Assembly (NCBI GenBank): GCA_965224205.1
Contig: CBDCYN010000021.1
Location: 4,818 to 68,817 of the forward strand
Length of the DNA: 64,000 nucleotides
Origin: CBDCYN01 sp965224205
GTDB lineage: Bacteria; Planctomycetota; Phycisphaerae; Phycisphaerales; Phycisphaeraceae
Reading direction: 5' to 3'
Part shown: in pieces, positions 35,535 through 44,416 of the stretch
Layout: each line of letters starts with the position of its first letter
Numbering within the stretch: position 1 is the stretch's first letter
Position numbers and translations under genes: made by a program
Notes under the pieces: generated by a model
Databases searched by the model: none
Seen by the model: the letters and a program-made list of their open reading frames with translations, nothing else
What the model was told of the DNA's origin: nothing

Positions 35535-36776
35535 GTGAGTCAAAACCAGCCTATGCTTCGCGGGAACGTCGCCATCGGTCAGTCGGGCGGGCCCACGATG
35601 GTGATCAACCAGTCTCTGGTGGGGATCGTCGAAACCCTGCGCGGTCAACCCGGCCTCGACCACATCTTCGGCGCCTTGTACGGCGTGGCTGGGATCGTTG
35701 ACAATCGATTTGTCGATCTCCACGACATCCCCCAAGACCGCCTCGAGCGCATCGCCCAGACCCCCTCCGCGGCCCTGGGCTCGACCCGGGTCAAACCAGA
35801 CGCCGAGTATTGCCAACGGATTTTCGAGCAGTTCGCCAAGCACAACATCCGGTATTTTTTCTACATCGGCGGCAACGACAGCTCCCACACGTGTCATATC
35901 GTCAACGAGCTGGCCAAGGAAGCTGGGTACGACCTACACAGCTTCCATGTGCCCAAGACGATCGACAACGACCTGGTGCTCAACGACCACACCCCCGGCT
36001 TTCCCTCAGCGGCCAAATTCGTCGCCCAGGCGTTCACCGGCGACAACCTCGACAACCGCGCCCTGCCCGGGATCAAGATCAACGTCGTCATGGGCCGCGA
36101 CGCCGGGTTCCTTACCGCCTCGAGCGTGCTGGCTAGAACCTCCCACGACGACGGCCCGCACCTGATCTACGTCCCCGAGGTCACGTTCGATGAGGAGAAA
36201 TTCACAGCTGACGTCGAGCGGATCTACGCCCGCCTGGGCCGGTGCCTGATCGCGGTTAGCGAGGGGATCCGCGCCGCCGACGGCAAGCCGGTGATCACGA
36301 AACTCGCCGAGGACGTCCAAGTCGACGAGCACGGCAACCAGCAGTATTCGGGCACCGGGGCGCTGGGAGACTTCCTGATCCGCGCCATCCGCCAGCGCAT
36401 GGGCAAGGACACGCGCGTGCGGGCCGACACCTTCGGGTACCTCCAGCGGTGCTACGCCGGGGTCGTTTCCAAGATCGATCAAGAAGAAGCCAGGATGGTC
36501 GGCCGCCAAGCCGCTCAGGCCGCGCTCGATGGCCGTCACGACGGATCGGTCACCATCAAACGCGTCAGCCACGACCCTTATCGGGTCGAGTACCGCTTGG
36601 TCGATCTCTCGGACGTCGCCGGTAAGACCACCCACCTCGACCGCCAGTTCATCGTCGACGACAACAACATCAACGACAGCTTCATCAACTACCTCAAGCC
36701 CCTCGTCGGCCCGTTGCCCGTCGTCGAGTTGTTGCGCTTTAAAGAGGTCGAAGAACCCGCGAACCTACCGGCTTAG
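35535..36776 (+). CDS. pfp: Pyrophosphate-type 6-phosphofructokinase
   Basis: A 413-residue PfkA-fold enzyme that phosphorylates fructose-6-phosphate. The start GNVAIGQSGGPTMVINQSL binds phosphate. The donor-specificity positions read IGGNDS and PKTIDNDL: Asp in place of the ATP-type Gly and Lys before TIDND are the marks of pyrophosphate-dependent enzymes. MGRDAGFLTA is the fructose-6-phosphate block. It starts with GTG. A paralogue lies 1.1 kb downstream (37858). Confidence 0.9.
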   Translation: MSQNQPMLRGNVAIGQSGGPTMVINQSLVGIVETLRGQPGLDHIFGALYGVAGIVDNRFVDLHDIPQDRLERIAQTPSAALGSTRVKPDAEYCQRIFEQFAKHNIRYFFYIGGNDSSHTCHIVNELAKEAGYDLHSFHVPKTIDNDLVLNDHTPGFPSAAKFVAQAFTGDNLDNRALPGIKINVVMGRDAGFLTASSVLARTSHDDGPHLIYVPEVTFDEEKFTADVERIYARLGRCLIAVSEGIRAADGKPVITKLAEDVQVDEHGNQQYSGTGALGDFLIRAIRQRMGKDTRVRADTFGYLQRCYAGVVSKIDQEEARMVGRQAAQAALDGRHDGSVTIKRVSHDPYRVEYRLVDLSDVAGKTTHLDRQFIVDDNNINDSFINYLKPLVGPLPVVELLRFKEVEEPANLPA

Positions 36777-36798
36777 CCGGAGGATGGGGGCGTGGAGG

Positions 36799-36899
36799 CG
36801 TTGCGTATCCAAGTACCGGTCCGTGATGCTCCGCAGCCTAAGAATGTCTCGGCCGCGTCCAAGACTCACGTCGCCGCTTCATCCGGGGTCGGTATGCAC
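36799..36899. repeat. Dispersed intergenic repeat, family 1, copy E
   Basis: This copy fills the gap between the convergent pfp and amidotransferase-like genes. It keeps GGCCGCGTCCAAGACTCACG and CATCCGGGGTCGGTATG. The minus-strand translation reads IPTPDEAAT then a TGA stop, like copies C and D. Confidence 0.7.
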
Positions 36900-36921
36900 C
36901 TCGCGTATGGACACCGCCGGG

Positions 36922-37686
36922 TTACGAGTTTCGTAGATCGTTGGTTAACCAGCCCAGCAGCTGTTTGAGGAATAGCGCGTACATATCCCCGACCTCGATC
37001 TCGTACGCCCCCGGGGCCTGAGCGATCACACGCTGGGACCCCCAATCCACCAGCCCGCCCACCCAGTGCGGGGCCACGTCCACGCACAACGCCGCGGTGC
37101 GCCCCTTCCCGTGTTCACCCACCACTAGCAGCGGCTGGCGCTCAGTGGGCTCGAGCCGGACCGCGTTGTTGTTCCACTGAGCTAGGAACCGGTGCACCTC
37201 TAACAGCACCTGTGCGCTGTTTTTGGGTTCGACCCGGTTGAACCCGCCAATCGTCGGCGGCCGTTCGTTCCAGGGTAGCCCCAGGGTGATCGGGTGGTTG
37301 GCGACCCGCGCCGCCAAAGCTGGTTGATCGCAGTTGACCCGGTCGTCGGTCGTGGCGATGTGGACCGGCAGCGCGTCGGCCAGGGCCGTCCCCGCCCAGT
37401 GCCCCCCTTGGCCGCAGAACGAGTCCCAGCCCCCGATCATCACCAGGCCCGCCCCGTCGCTGACTTGTTGGAGGATCTTCTGTTGACAGGTTTCGTCCAA
37501 CAGCTTGGCGGGGTAGTCACTGAGAATAAACAAACACGGACAGCCATCCAGCAACGAAGCTTCCACTGTTTGATCGCTGGGGACGTAGCGGTACCACCAG
37601 CCCCACTTTGTCATTAGCCCCGTTAGGTAGCACGCGGCGCCCTGCAGGCTCGTGTCCCCCATGTATAGGACCGGTCGATCGCTCAT
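36922..37686 (-). CDS. Putative glutamine amidotransferase-like protein
   Basis: A 254-residue protein of the class I glutamine amidotransferase-like fold. The pattern YMGDTSLQGAACYLTGLMT, LFILSDYPAKLL and GAGLVMIGGWDSFCGQGGHW matches the uncharacterised GATase-1-like family once called DUF1355. A Cys follows the GWDSF turn, but the canonical Cys-His-Glu triad is not clear, so it may be a binding domain and not an enzyme. It sits between the two phosphofructokinase genes on the opposite strand. Confidence 0.65.
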   Translation of the reverse strand: MSDRPVLYMGDTSLQGAACYLTGLMTKWGWWYRYVPSDQTVEASLLDGCPCLFILSDYPAKLLDETCQQKILQQVSDGAGLVMIGGWDSFCGQGGHWAGTALADALPVHIATTDDRVNCDQPALAARVANHPITLGLPWNERPPTIGGFNRVEPKNSAQVLLEVHRFLAQWNNNAVRLEPTERQPLLVVGEHGKGRTAALCVDVAPHWVGGLVDWGSQRVIAQAPGAYEIEVGDMYALFLKQLLGWLTNDLRNS

Positions 37687-37857
37687 AAGTTACGCCTCAC
37701 TGGCCGCCGCTAAGGAACGGCTTGCATCGCGGGTCCCATCACGTGAACCTTGAACTTTGGCCCTCAAGCCTTAAGATGCCGCAGTCTATGCGGGAGATGG
37801 AGCCTGTCAATATTTAGTTGATGTCAGACCGACCGGGGGCAGAAGCAGAAGGGTGCG

Positions 37858-39078
37858 ATGATGCTTAAAGGCAACGCGATCGTGGGCCAGTCCGGCGGGC
37901 CGACCGCTGTGATCAACGCCTCGATGGTCGGGGTGGTAGAGGCGGCCAAGAAAGCCGCCGGGATCAAGCGCGTGTTTGGGATGCGGTTCGGCATCGAGGG
38001 CGTGCTGGAAAATTACCTGCTCGACCTCTCCGCCGAACCCGCCGCCACGCTCAAAGCCCTGCGCACCACCCCGTCGAGCGCCCTGGGGTCGAGCCGACAC
38101 AAGCTCAGCGACGACGACCTCGACCCGATCCTCGCCCGCCTGCGTCAGTACGACATCCGCTACTTCTTCATGATCGGCGGCAACGACACCATGGACACGA
38201 TCCACCGTGTCACCGAGCACGCCCACCAGCGCGGGTACGACATGATCGGCGTGGGGGTCTCGAAAACCGTCGATAATGATCTTTACGGGACGGACCACAC
38301 CCCCGGCTACCCCAGCGCGGCTCGGTACGTGGCCCTGAGCGTCCAACAAGGCGGTCGGTTGGCGCAGGACATGCAACGGGTCGACCAGTTCACAGTCTTT
38401 CAGACCGTCGGCCGCAGCGCGGGCTGGTTGCCCGCCGCCGCGGTTATCGCCAAGAACGAACCCGCCGACGCCCCGCACGTGATCCTGTTCCCCGAAAAAC
38501 CGTTCGACCGCGACGCGTTCCTCGAAGCCGTCGCCAAGGCTCATCAGAAGCACGGGTTCTGCTCGGTCGTCTGCGGCGAGGGCATCACCTACGACGACGG
38601 CACCCCGGTCTCCACGTCACGCACCCGTGACGACTTCAACAACGTCGAGTTCGGGGCGATGGGCGGCACCAGCGCCGCGATGATGTTGCACAAGATGATC
38701 GGGGACGAGTTCAGCTGGCGTGGCGAGTTCCAGGTCTGCGAGTCGCTTCAGATGTGCGCCGCCGACCGGGCGGTGAAGCTCGATGTTGACGAGGCGTATG
38801 GCTGCGGTAAGAACGCCGTCCAGCTGGCCTCCAAGGGCATCAGCGGCGTGATGGTCACGATCAAGCGTGAATCCAAACCCGGTCAGCCCTACCGCAGCAG
38901 CTTCGGAACCATCGAGCTAGCCAAGGTCGCCAACCACGAGCGGCCCATGCCCAGCCGGTTTATCACCAAGGACGGTATGGGCGTTACCAAAGCCTTTCTT
39001 GATTATGCCCGCCCCCTGGTGGGGCCGTTGCCGGCCATGGGCTCACTGACAATCAAACGCGCGAAACAGCCCCGATAG
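37858..39078 (+). CDS. pfp: Second pyrophosphate-type 6-phosphofructokinase
   Basis: A 406-residue paralogue of the enzyme at 35535. Donor-site motifs are IGGNDT and SKTVDNDL, which again keep the Asp and Lys of pyrophosphate-dependent enzymes. The fructose-6-phosphate block is VGRSAGWLPA. Differences in the IDND and MGR positions suggest a shifted substrate. The start is ATG 37858 or 37861. The SIS-domain gene begins 58 bp later on the same strand, so the two probably form one operon. Confidence 0.88.
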   Translation: MMLKGNAIVGQSGGPTAVINASMVGVVEAAKKAAGIKRVFGMRFGIEGVLENYLLDLSAEPAATLKALRTTPSSALGSSRHKLSDDDLDPILARLRQYDIRYFFMIGGNDTMDTIHRVTEHAHQRGYDMIGVGVSKTVDNDLYGTDHTPGYPSAARYVALSVQQGGRLAQDMQRVDQFTVFQTVGRSAGWLPAAAVIAKNEPADAPHVILFPEKPFDRDAFLEAVAKAHQKHGFCSVVCGEGITYDDGTPVSTSRTRDDFNNVEFGAMGGTSAAMMLHKMIGDEFSWRGEFQVCESLQMCAADRAVKLDVDEAYGCGKNAVQLASKGISGVMVTIKRESKPGQPYRSSFGTIELAKVANHERPMPSRFITKDGMGVTKAFLDYARPLVGPLPAMGSLTIKRAKQPR

Positions 39079-39136
39079 CCGGCGCGCCGACCTTTCCATA
39101 ACCAAACCCTACACCCGGAAACGAGGTTGACCCACG

Positions 39137-40156
39137 ATGAGACCCGACGACCCTGCCTACAAACCCTTCGGCCTGGTGCGGGACATGCTCGCGACCACGG
39201 AGATTATCGCCGGCTTCGACCCCGACCAGGCCAAGGACACCGCCTCGGCCATCGCCTCAGCCGGGAAACTGTTCTTCACCGGCGAGGGCTCCAGCAGGCT
39301 TTTTCCCACCAAGCACGCGATCCTTCAAGCCCGCAGAAAGGGTTTGGAGCTTGTGGTACATACCGAGGCGGGGCGACAGGCCCAGGAATATGACCTCGAC
39401 GACTGGGCGGTGTTGGCTCTGTCCAACTCCGGCCGCACCAGCGAGGTCATCAAGCTCTACAACACCCTCCGTGACGACGGCCATCAGAACCTATACAGCC
39501 TCACCGCGTTCGCGGGATCGAAGCTCGAATCCCTGGCCGCTAAGGGCTACGTATTGACCTGTGGCAAAGAGGGCGCCGTGGCCGCGACCAAGAGCGTGGT
39601 CGAGCAGGCCTTGTTCTGTCAATCCCTAATCGAGCACGCCGCCGGCCAACCCGCTTTGAAGAGCCAACTCGAACCCCTCGCGGAAAGTTTTCACAAGGCG
39701 CTGACCATGCGGATCCGTGAAGACCACATCGCCCCCGTGGTCACCGCCCCGACGATCTACTTCGCCGGGCGCAACGACGGCGTGGCCGAGGAGCTGGCCC
39801 TAAAAACCAACGAGATCACCCGCAAGCGCAGCGACTACCTCGAAGGTACCTACGCCGTCCACGGGGTTGAGGAGGTCATGACCGCTGCGGACGTCGTCAT
39901 CTGGATCGACCCCTACGAAGATTACGAAGAAAAATTCGCTGACGTCCTCGAAGGCGGGGTCGGGGTCACCGTCATCGCCATCGCCTCGCGACCGACGCGC
40001 TTCCCCACCATCCAGGTCCCCGACGCCGGCGACCTGTCCAGCTACGTCATGATGGCCGCCGGGTGGAACCTTCTGGTCGAAGCCGGGCTGAAGCTGGATA
40101 TCGACCTCGACAAACCCCAGCGGGCGCGCAAGGTCGGCAACGAGTTCGAGGGGTAA
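39137..40156 (+). CDS. SIS-domain sugar-phosphate isomerase/deaminase-like protein
   Basis: A 339-residue protein with two SIS domains as in the isomerase half of glucosamine-6-phosphate synthase. Sugar-phosphate motifs are FFTGEGSSRLFP, LALSNSGRTSEVI, EGAVAATKSV and the C-terminal ELALKTNEITRKRSDYLEG. There is no glutaminase domain. It likely isomerises or deaminates a phosphorylated (amino)sugar. Its position right behind a phosphofructokinase suggests that its product is phosphorylated next. Confidence 0.85.
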   Translation: MRPDDPAYKPFGLVRDMLATTEIIAGFDPDQAKDTASAIASAGKLFFTGEGSSRLFPTKHAILQARRKGLELVVHTEAGRQAQEYDLDDWAVLALSNSGRTSEVIKLYNTLRDDGHQNLYSLTAFAGSKLESLAAKGYVLTCGKEGAVAATKSVVEQALFCQSLIEHAAGQPALKSQLEPLAESFHKALTMRIREDHIAPVVTAPTIYFAGRNDGVAEELALKTNEITRKRSDYLEGTYAVHGVEEVMTAADVVIWIDPYEDYEEKFADVLEGGVGVTVIAIASRPTRFPTIQVPDAGDLSSYVMMAAGWNLLVEAGLKLDIDLDKPQRARKVGNEFEG

Positions 40157-40361
40157 CCCGGGGCGTCGATCGCGGTTTGATGATCGATTGAGAAGATGCT
40201 ACACCGGCGGTGTTTTCAATCGTAGCTGATCCGTGCAAGAAGCGATACACAGGTGACCACGCGACGTACGCGGTCGTTGATTCCCACACCGGGGGTGATG
40301 GATCGCCAGATGGACGAAGAGCTACCCTAGTTGGTATGATGATTAGCGGAAGCTAAACCAT

Positions 40362-40437
<76 letters not shown>

Positions 40438-40447
40438 TTGCTCGACG

Positions 40448-40480
40448 CCCGTTGTCTGACGATGACAACGGGTTTTTTCT
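40448..40480 (+). terminator. Rho-independent terminator of tRNA-Pro
   Basis: A perfect 9-bp stem (CCCGTTGTC / GACAACGGG), a seven-base loop and a run of T residues (TTTTTTCTTTT). It is the best intrinsic terminator in the window. Confidence 0.93.
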
Positions 40481-40637
40481 TTTGACAGTTTCAACATTTA
40501 TGGGAGCATCGGCTGTGGGCCTGTGTCGCCTCGAGACCGCAACATTTTTGCCATCCCTTGACCTGGTTGTACCAGATTTGTCAGTTGTAGGTACAAGCAC
40601 GCCCGGATCGGTTCCTGTAGCTGCCGCTGGTTGGTGT

Positions 40638-40663
40638 TCACTTTTCAGTGATCGTCCGGCTCA
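40638..40663. repeat. IS21-type terminal sequence, isolated copy
   Basis: These 26 bases are identical, in the same orientation, to 45298-45323 at the right end of the IS21-type remnant. Both copies contain TTTTCAGTGATCG. It is therefore a second right-end fragment, left by an earlier insertion or a rearrangement. Confidence 0.7.
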
Positions 40664-40748
40664 GTTTCCAGGTTTTTCCGCACTTTTGGTGAAGGGTCGT
40701 AGACTGGGGGGGTAGCGGCTCAGTCGGGATGGCTGAGGTGGCCGCGGA

Positions 40749-41580
40749 ATGGAGTCCGCCATGTGGGTCGATGCGTTCCTGCCCGAAGCGGGCTGGCTAC
40801 GGTGCCAGCAGGTCTTTGTCACCCCGAATTTGATCACGATCCATGCTCAGAGCGTCTATACGACGAGCCGATGCCCGGCGTGTCACAGGCGATCGTCACG
40901 GATTCACAGCCGACACGCACGGACGCTGGCCGATCTGCCCTTGCATGGAACCCCGGTGCGGTTGCATCTGCGCGTGCGCCGTTTCTTCTGTGACAACCCG
41001 ATTTGTGTGCATCGGAACTTTGCCGAGCGGTTGCCCGGCGTGATTGCCCGGTATGGTCGACGAACGATCGGCTTGGCCACGGCGCTGGAACGCATTGCGT
41101 TTGCCTGTGGCGGTGAAGGCGGTGCCCGGCTGGCCAGCAAGCTGGGGATGCCCGCCAGCGCCGATACGTTGTTACGTCTGATCCGACGAGCTGATCGGGT
41201 TGAGGTCGTCACGCCACGGGTGCTGGGCGTGGATGATTGGGCGTTGCGCCGCGGTCAGCGATACGGCACGATCTTCTGCGACCTGGAGCCACACCGGCCC
41301 ATTGACCTGCTGCCGGAACGCTCCTGCGAGGTGCTATCGACCTGGTTGGGGGATCATCCCAGGTAGAGGTGATCAGCCGCGACCGCGGCGACGCGTATGC
41401 CAAGGGTGCTCGCGTAGGCGTCCCCGATGCGGTCCAAGTAGCCGCGCTGGCACCTGCTGCATAACCTCTACGAAGCGCTGGTGGGGACGGTGGGCCGATA
41501 CTCGAAGCAGGTCCGTGAGGCCGCCCGAACGGTTGCGATCCAACAAGGGAAAGTCCCAAAAACTGATCTTCCCCAGGGAA
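40749..41580 (+). pseudogene. ISL3-family transposase, frameshifted and truncated
   Basis: The first 205 codons (to 41366) hold the ISL3 zinc-finger region (CPACHRRSSRIHSRHARTL, then FFCDNPICVHRNF) and the start of the DDE domain (GVDDWALRRGQRYGTIFCDL). After a stop at 41366 the expected VEVISRDRGDAYAKGARVG continues in another frame from 41363. From about 41445 the frame returns to the original (RWHLLHNLYEALVGTVGRY). The reading then ends at the left end of the IS3-family element at 41581. The C-terminal third is missing. Confidence 0.85.
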
Positions 41581-41582
41581 AG

Positions 41583-42473
41583 TGGACGGTCGGTTTCGTG
41601 AGTTATGCGGTCTGCAGCTCGTAGGCCAGGGGGCTGTTGTACCCCAAAGACGAGTGCAGCCGCACACGATTGTAAAACACCTCGATGTAATCAAACAACG
41701 CCGTGAATCACATCCGCCACCTCATCGAGGTCGACCCAATCCGATCCGTGAACCAGCTCGATCTTCAACGTGCCCATAAAACTCTCCATCATCGCGTTGT
41801 CGTAACAGTTGCCCTTGCCGCTCATCGAGCAGGAGATCCCATAAAACCCCAGCAGATCCTGGTACACCCCGCTGGCGTATTGGACCCCACGATCGCTGTG
41901 ATGAATCACCCCCGTCAGAGGATTTCTTTTCCCTGCCGCCCGACGCAACGCCTCGCACACCAGGTCGGCCCGCAGGTGATCGGCGACCGACCAGCCCACC
42001 ACCATGCGCGAGAACACATCCAACACCACCGCCAGATACACCCAGCCCATCCGCGTGGGCAGATACGTGATATCGGCCACCCATTTCTGGTTGGGACCCG
42101 TGGCCGTGAAGTCACGTTGCAAGAGATTCTCGGCGATCGGCTGATCGTGTTTCGAATCGGTCGTCACCGGCTTGAACCGTTTAGGCCCTTTGGCTTGCAA
42201 GCCTTCTTCTTGCATGATCTTGGCCACCGTGTTCACGCTGCAACGCTCACCGTCGGCTTGGAGTTGTTCATGAACCCGTGGGCTGCCGTAGACCCGACGA
42301 TGATCTTCAAAAACCCGGTGGACCTTCTCCGCCAGTTGCCCGCGACGGGTCGCCTGCTCGCACACGGGACGGGCTCGCCAGGCGTAGAACCCGCTGGGGC
42401 TCACGCACAGGACCCGGCACATCACGCGGACCGGCCAGTGGTCGCGGTGCTCGTCGATGAAGCGGTACCTCAT
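41583..42473 (-). pseudogene. IS3-family transposase OrfB (one-base frameshift)
   Basis: The integrase-type DDE domain has Asp in VADITYLP, Asp in HHSDRGVQY and Glu in NAMMESFMGTLKIEL. The frame stops early at 41691, after DEVADVIHGVV. The normal family ending LFDYIEVFYNRVRLHSSLGY is intact in the next frame. Removing one base within 41706-41708 would restore DEVADVFTALFDYIEVFYN, so this copy is inactivated by a one-base insertion or carries a sequencing error. OrfB lacks a start of its own and is normally made by frameshifting from orfA. Confidence 0.85.
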
Positions 42474-42766
42474 CGGCTTTCGCTCGCGAAGAAGGTCGCG
42501 GCTTTTTTTAGGATTTCCCGTTCCATCTTCAGCCGACGGTTCTCTTGTTCCAACTCCCGCAGCTTGATCCGAATCTCTTGATCAGTGAGCCGACCGTTAG
42601 GGGCTAACTGCCGAACCCAAGCACACACCGTCGTGCCCGCGACCCCTAAGCGCCGGGCGACCTCGGACTGGGACAACCCTTCCTCGGTGACCATCCGCAC
42701 CGCCCCGGCCTTGAACTGATCGTCATACCGCTTGCTCGATTTCCCGTTGCCCATCGACTTTGACAT
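42470..42766 (-). CDS. IS3-family transposase OrfA
   Basis: A 98-residue DNA-binding protein with an HTH (GLSQSEVARRLGVAGTTVCAW) and a leucine-zipper-like helix (LRELEQENRRLKMEREILKK). Its last part contains a run of seven A in the phase A_AAA_AAA (minus strand of 42502-42508). A -1 shift there joins orfA to orfB without a stop, giving the OrfAB transposase. Confidence 0.92.
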   Translation of the reverse strand: MSKSMGNGKSSKRYDDQFKAGAVRMVTEEGLSQSEVARRLGVAGTTVCAWVRQLAPNGRLTDQEIRIKLRELEQENRRLKMEREILKKAATFFASESR

Positions 42767-42981
42767 CTGGTGGACTCCTTTCGCCAGGCATCCTACCTAG
42801 CAGTTAGGACCGTCCACTCCTATGAAGCCGGGTCGGTCAAATACTTTGGTTGGGTTCGGTGGATGGGTTCAAACTCCTATCCGGGCTTTCCGTGAGCGAT
42901 GGGGCATTCACCCGTCGTCTACGGGCCCATTCAACTTCATACGACGACGCCCATTCTTTCTCACGGGGCTCTTACGCCTCA

Positions 42982-42992
42982 AGTGGACGGTC
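42982..42992. repeat. Orphan copy of the IS3-family terminal repeat
   Basis: AGTGGACGGTC is identical to the left terminal repeat of the element at 41581 and has the same orientation. It lies 160 bp beyond that element's right end, in sequence with no recognised gene (42819-43101). It probably marks a deleted or earlier copy. Confidence 0.5.
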
Positions 42993-43101
42993 GGGCTATC
43001 GTCTTGCCCAGTCATGACCGAATCCTCAACCATTGAATCCAGGCCCAGCCCTTCTGGGGGGCTTCCCCCTGGAAGGGGGAACGGGAAGAGGGTTGATCCC
43101 G

Positions 43102-44148
43102 TTACGTCACAGCAACCGGTTCGAGGCCCCGCCAATCCGTGCCGTCGCGAAGCATCGCCCAACAGCGGATCAGCAACCGCCGCGCACAGGCGATCACCGC
43201 GATCTTGCGGCGGCTCTTGCTGCCGCGGCAGACCCGTTCGTACACATCCTTGAGCCAGGGGTTGTATCGCTGCATCAACCAACTGACCTCCACGAGCAAC
43301 GCCCGCAGCAGCTTGTTGCCGCGACCGGTGATCCGGCCTTGACGATGCATCGTGCCCGACTCAAATAACCTCGGCACCAGCCCCGCGTAGGCGCCGACCT
43401 GTTTGGCGTTGGCGAACCGTTTCGGGTCGTCGATCGTGGCCACGATCAACTCGGATAATCGTGGCCCCACCCCCGGGATGGTCCGTAGCTGCCGCACCCG
43501 CTGGTCCTGTTCCGCTAACGCTTCGAGTTTCTCCTCGACCTGCCCGATGAGCTGATTGACGTGCTCGAAGCCCGCCAATTCCAGGTCCAGCTCGCATCGC
43601 CACAGTTCTTGCGAGTCGGCGTCCGACAGCGGCTTGGCCTGCCGCCGCAACGCGACGATCGATTCACGGTTCCAGCCCTTGTGACCACGGGGCATCGTCA
43701 AGCCCTGACGGTCGAGGATCGAGCGGATGTGATTCTTGATCGCCGTGCGTCGCGACACCAGTGTGTGACGGTAAGCGATCAGGCTCCGCCACTGACGCAC
43801 TTGGGTCTTGGGCACTGTCACGGTGGGCAGCTGATCCATCGCCGATAGCTGGGCCAGCTTCAACGCGTCGTCACGGTCGGTCTTGCGTTTGACGTGCTTC
43901 CACCGCCAAGCTTCGTGGTTCGTGTTAGCCACCTGGATCTGGATCTCGCGCGTCCGGGCCAGATCACACACCCAACCCGCCTGCGAACCGATCTCGATTA
44001 CCATCCGATCAGGATTTTCCTGGACCACCAAGTCGTGGATCGCCGACGGGGTCGTCGCCACCGTCTCGAACCGATGCTCACGGTCCACCGAGTCATAGAC
44101 ACACACCACGCTCTTGAACTTGCCCAAATCGATAGCCAAAATCCTCAT
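43102..44148 (-). CDS. IS110-family transposase (DEDD type)
   Basis: A full-length 348-residue transposase. The N-terminal RuvC-like domain shows AIDLGK (Asp), MVIEIGSQAG (Glu) and KRKTDRDDALKLAQ (two Asp). The C-terminal Transposase_20 domain has LRTIPGVGPRLSELIVATI, the helix-hairpin-helix region, and GRGNKLLRALLVEVSWL with the catalytic Ser region. It appears intact. The element ends were not found; IS110 elements lack simple inverted repeats. It lies between the IS3 element and the IS21 remnant. Confidence 0.93.
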   Translation of the reverse strand: MRILAIDLGKFKSVVCVYDSVDREHRFETVATTPSAIHDLVVQENPDRMVIEIGSQAGWVCDLARTREIQIQVANTNHEAWRWKHVKRKTDRDDALKLAQLSAMDQLPTVTVPKTQVRQWRSLIAYRHTLVSRRTAIKNHIRSILDRQGLTMPRGHKGWNRESIVALRRQAKPLSDADSQELWRCELDLELAGFEHVNQLIGQVEEKLEALAEQDQRVRQLRTIPGVGPRLSELIVATIDDPKRFANAKQVGAYAGLVPRLFESGTMHRQGRITGRGNKLLRALLVEVSWLMQRYNPWLKDVYERVCRGSKSRRKIAVIACARRLLIRCWAMLRDGTDWRGLEPVAVT

Positions 44149-44272
44149 GCCGGTCTCCTTGTGTGAAGCGTTACACTTGGGCGATCCACACGATCAGCCC
44201 GTACTGGGACATGATCCCGTCAAACCGCCCACCGGGAGACCCGGCTTTCATAGTTTCTTTCTCTGGGGAAGG

Positions 44273-44416
44273 TCACCGCTGGCATCGTGCTCGAAGTTGG
44301 ACCTGTCGCATCGCCCCGATCTGCACCAGATGCACGACGGCACTCGCCCGCTGGGCGATTATGACCAGCTGGTGGGCGTCGCAGCCGAAGCTGCGGAACT
44401 GGAGGTGGCACGATGA
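44273..44416 (+). pseudogene. C-terminal fragment of an IS21-type transposase (IstA)
   Basis: About 47 codons (SKLDLSHRPDLHQMHDG... to ELEVAR) end with a stop that overlaps the istB start by 4 bp, the usual istA-istB arrangement. The rest of istA is missing, replaced on the left by the IS110-family element. Confidence 0.6.

Larger units (their letters stand above)
41581..42818. mobile_element. IS3-family insertion sequence
   Basis: The element is about 1.24 kb, bounded by perfect 11-bp terminal inverted repeats AGTGGACGGTC (41581-41591) and GACCGTCCACT (42808-42818). It carries overlapping orfA and orfB on the minus strand. No target-site duplication is evident (flanks GAA and CCT). It interrupts the ISL3 pseudogene. 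A further copy of the left-end motif stands alone at 42982-42992. Confidence 0.88.
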
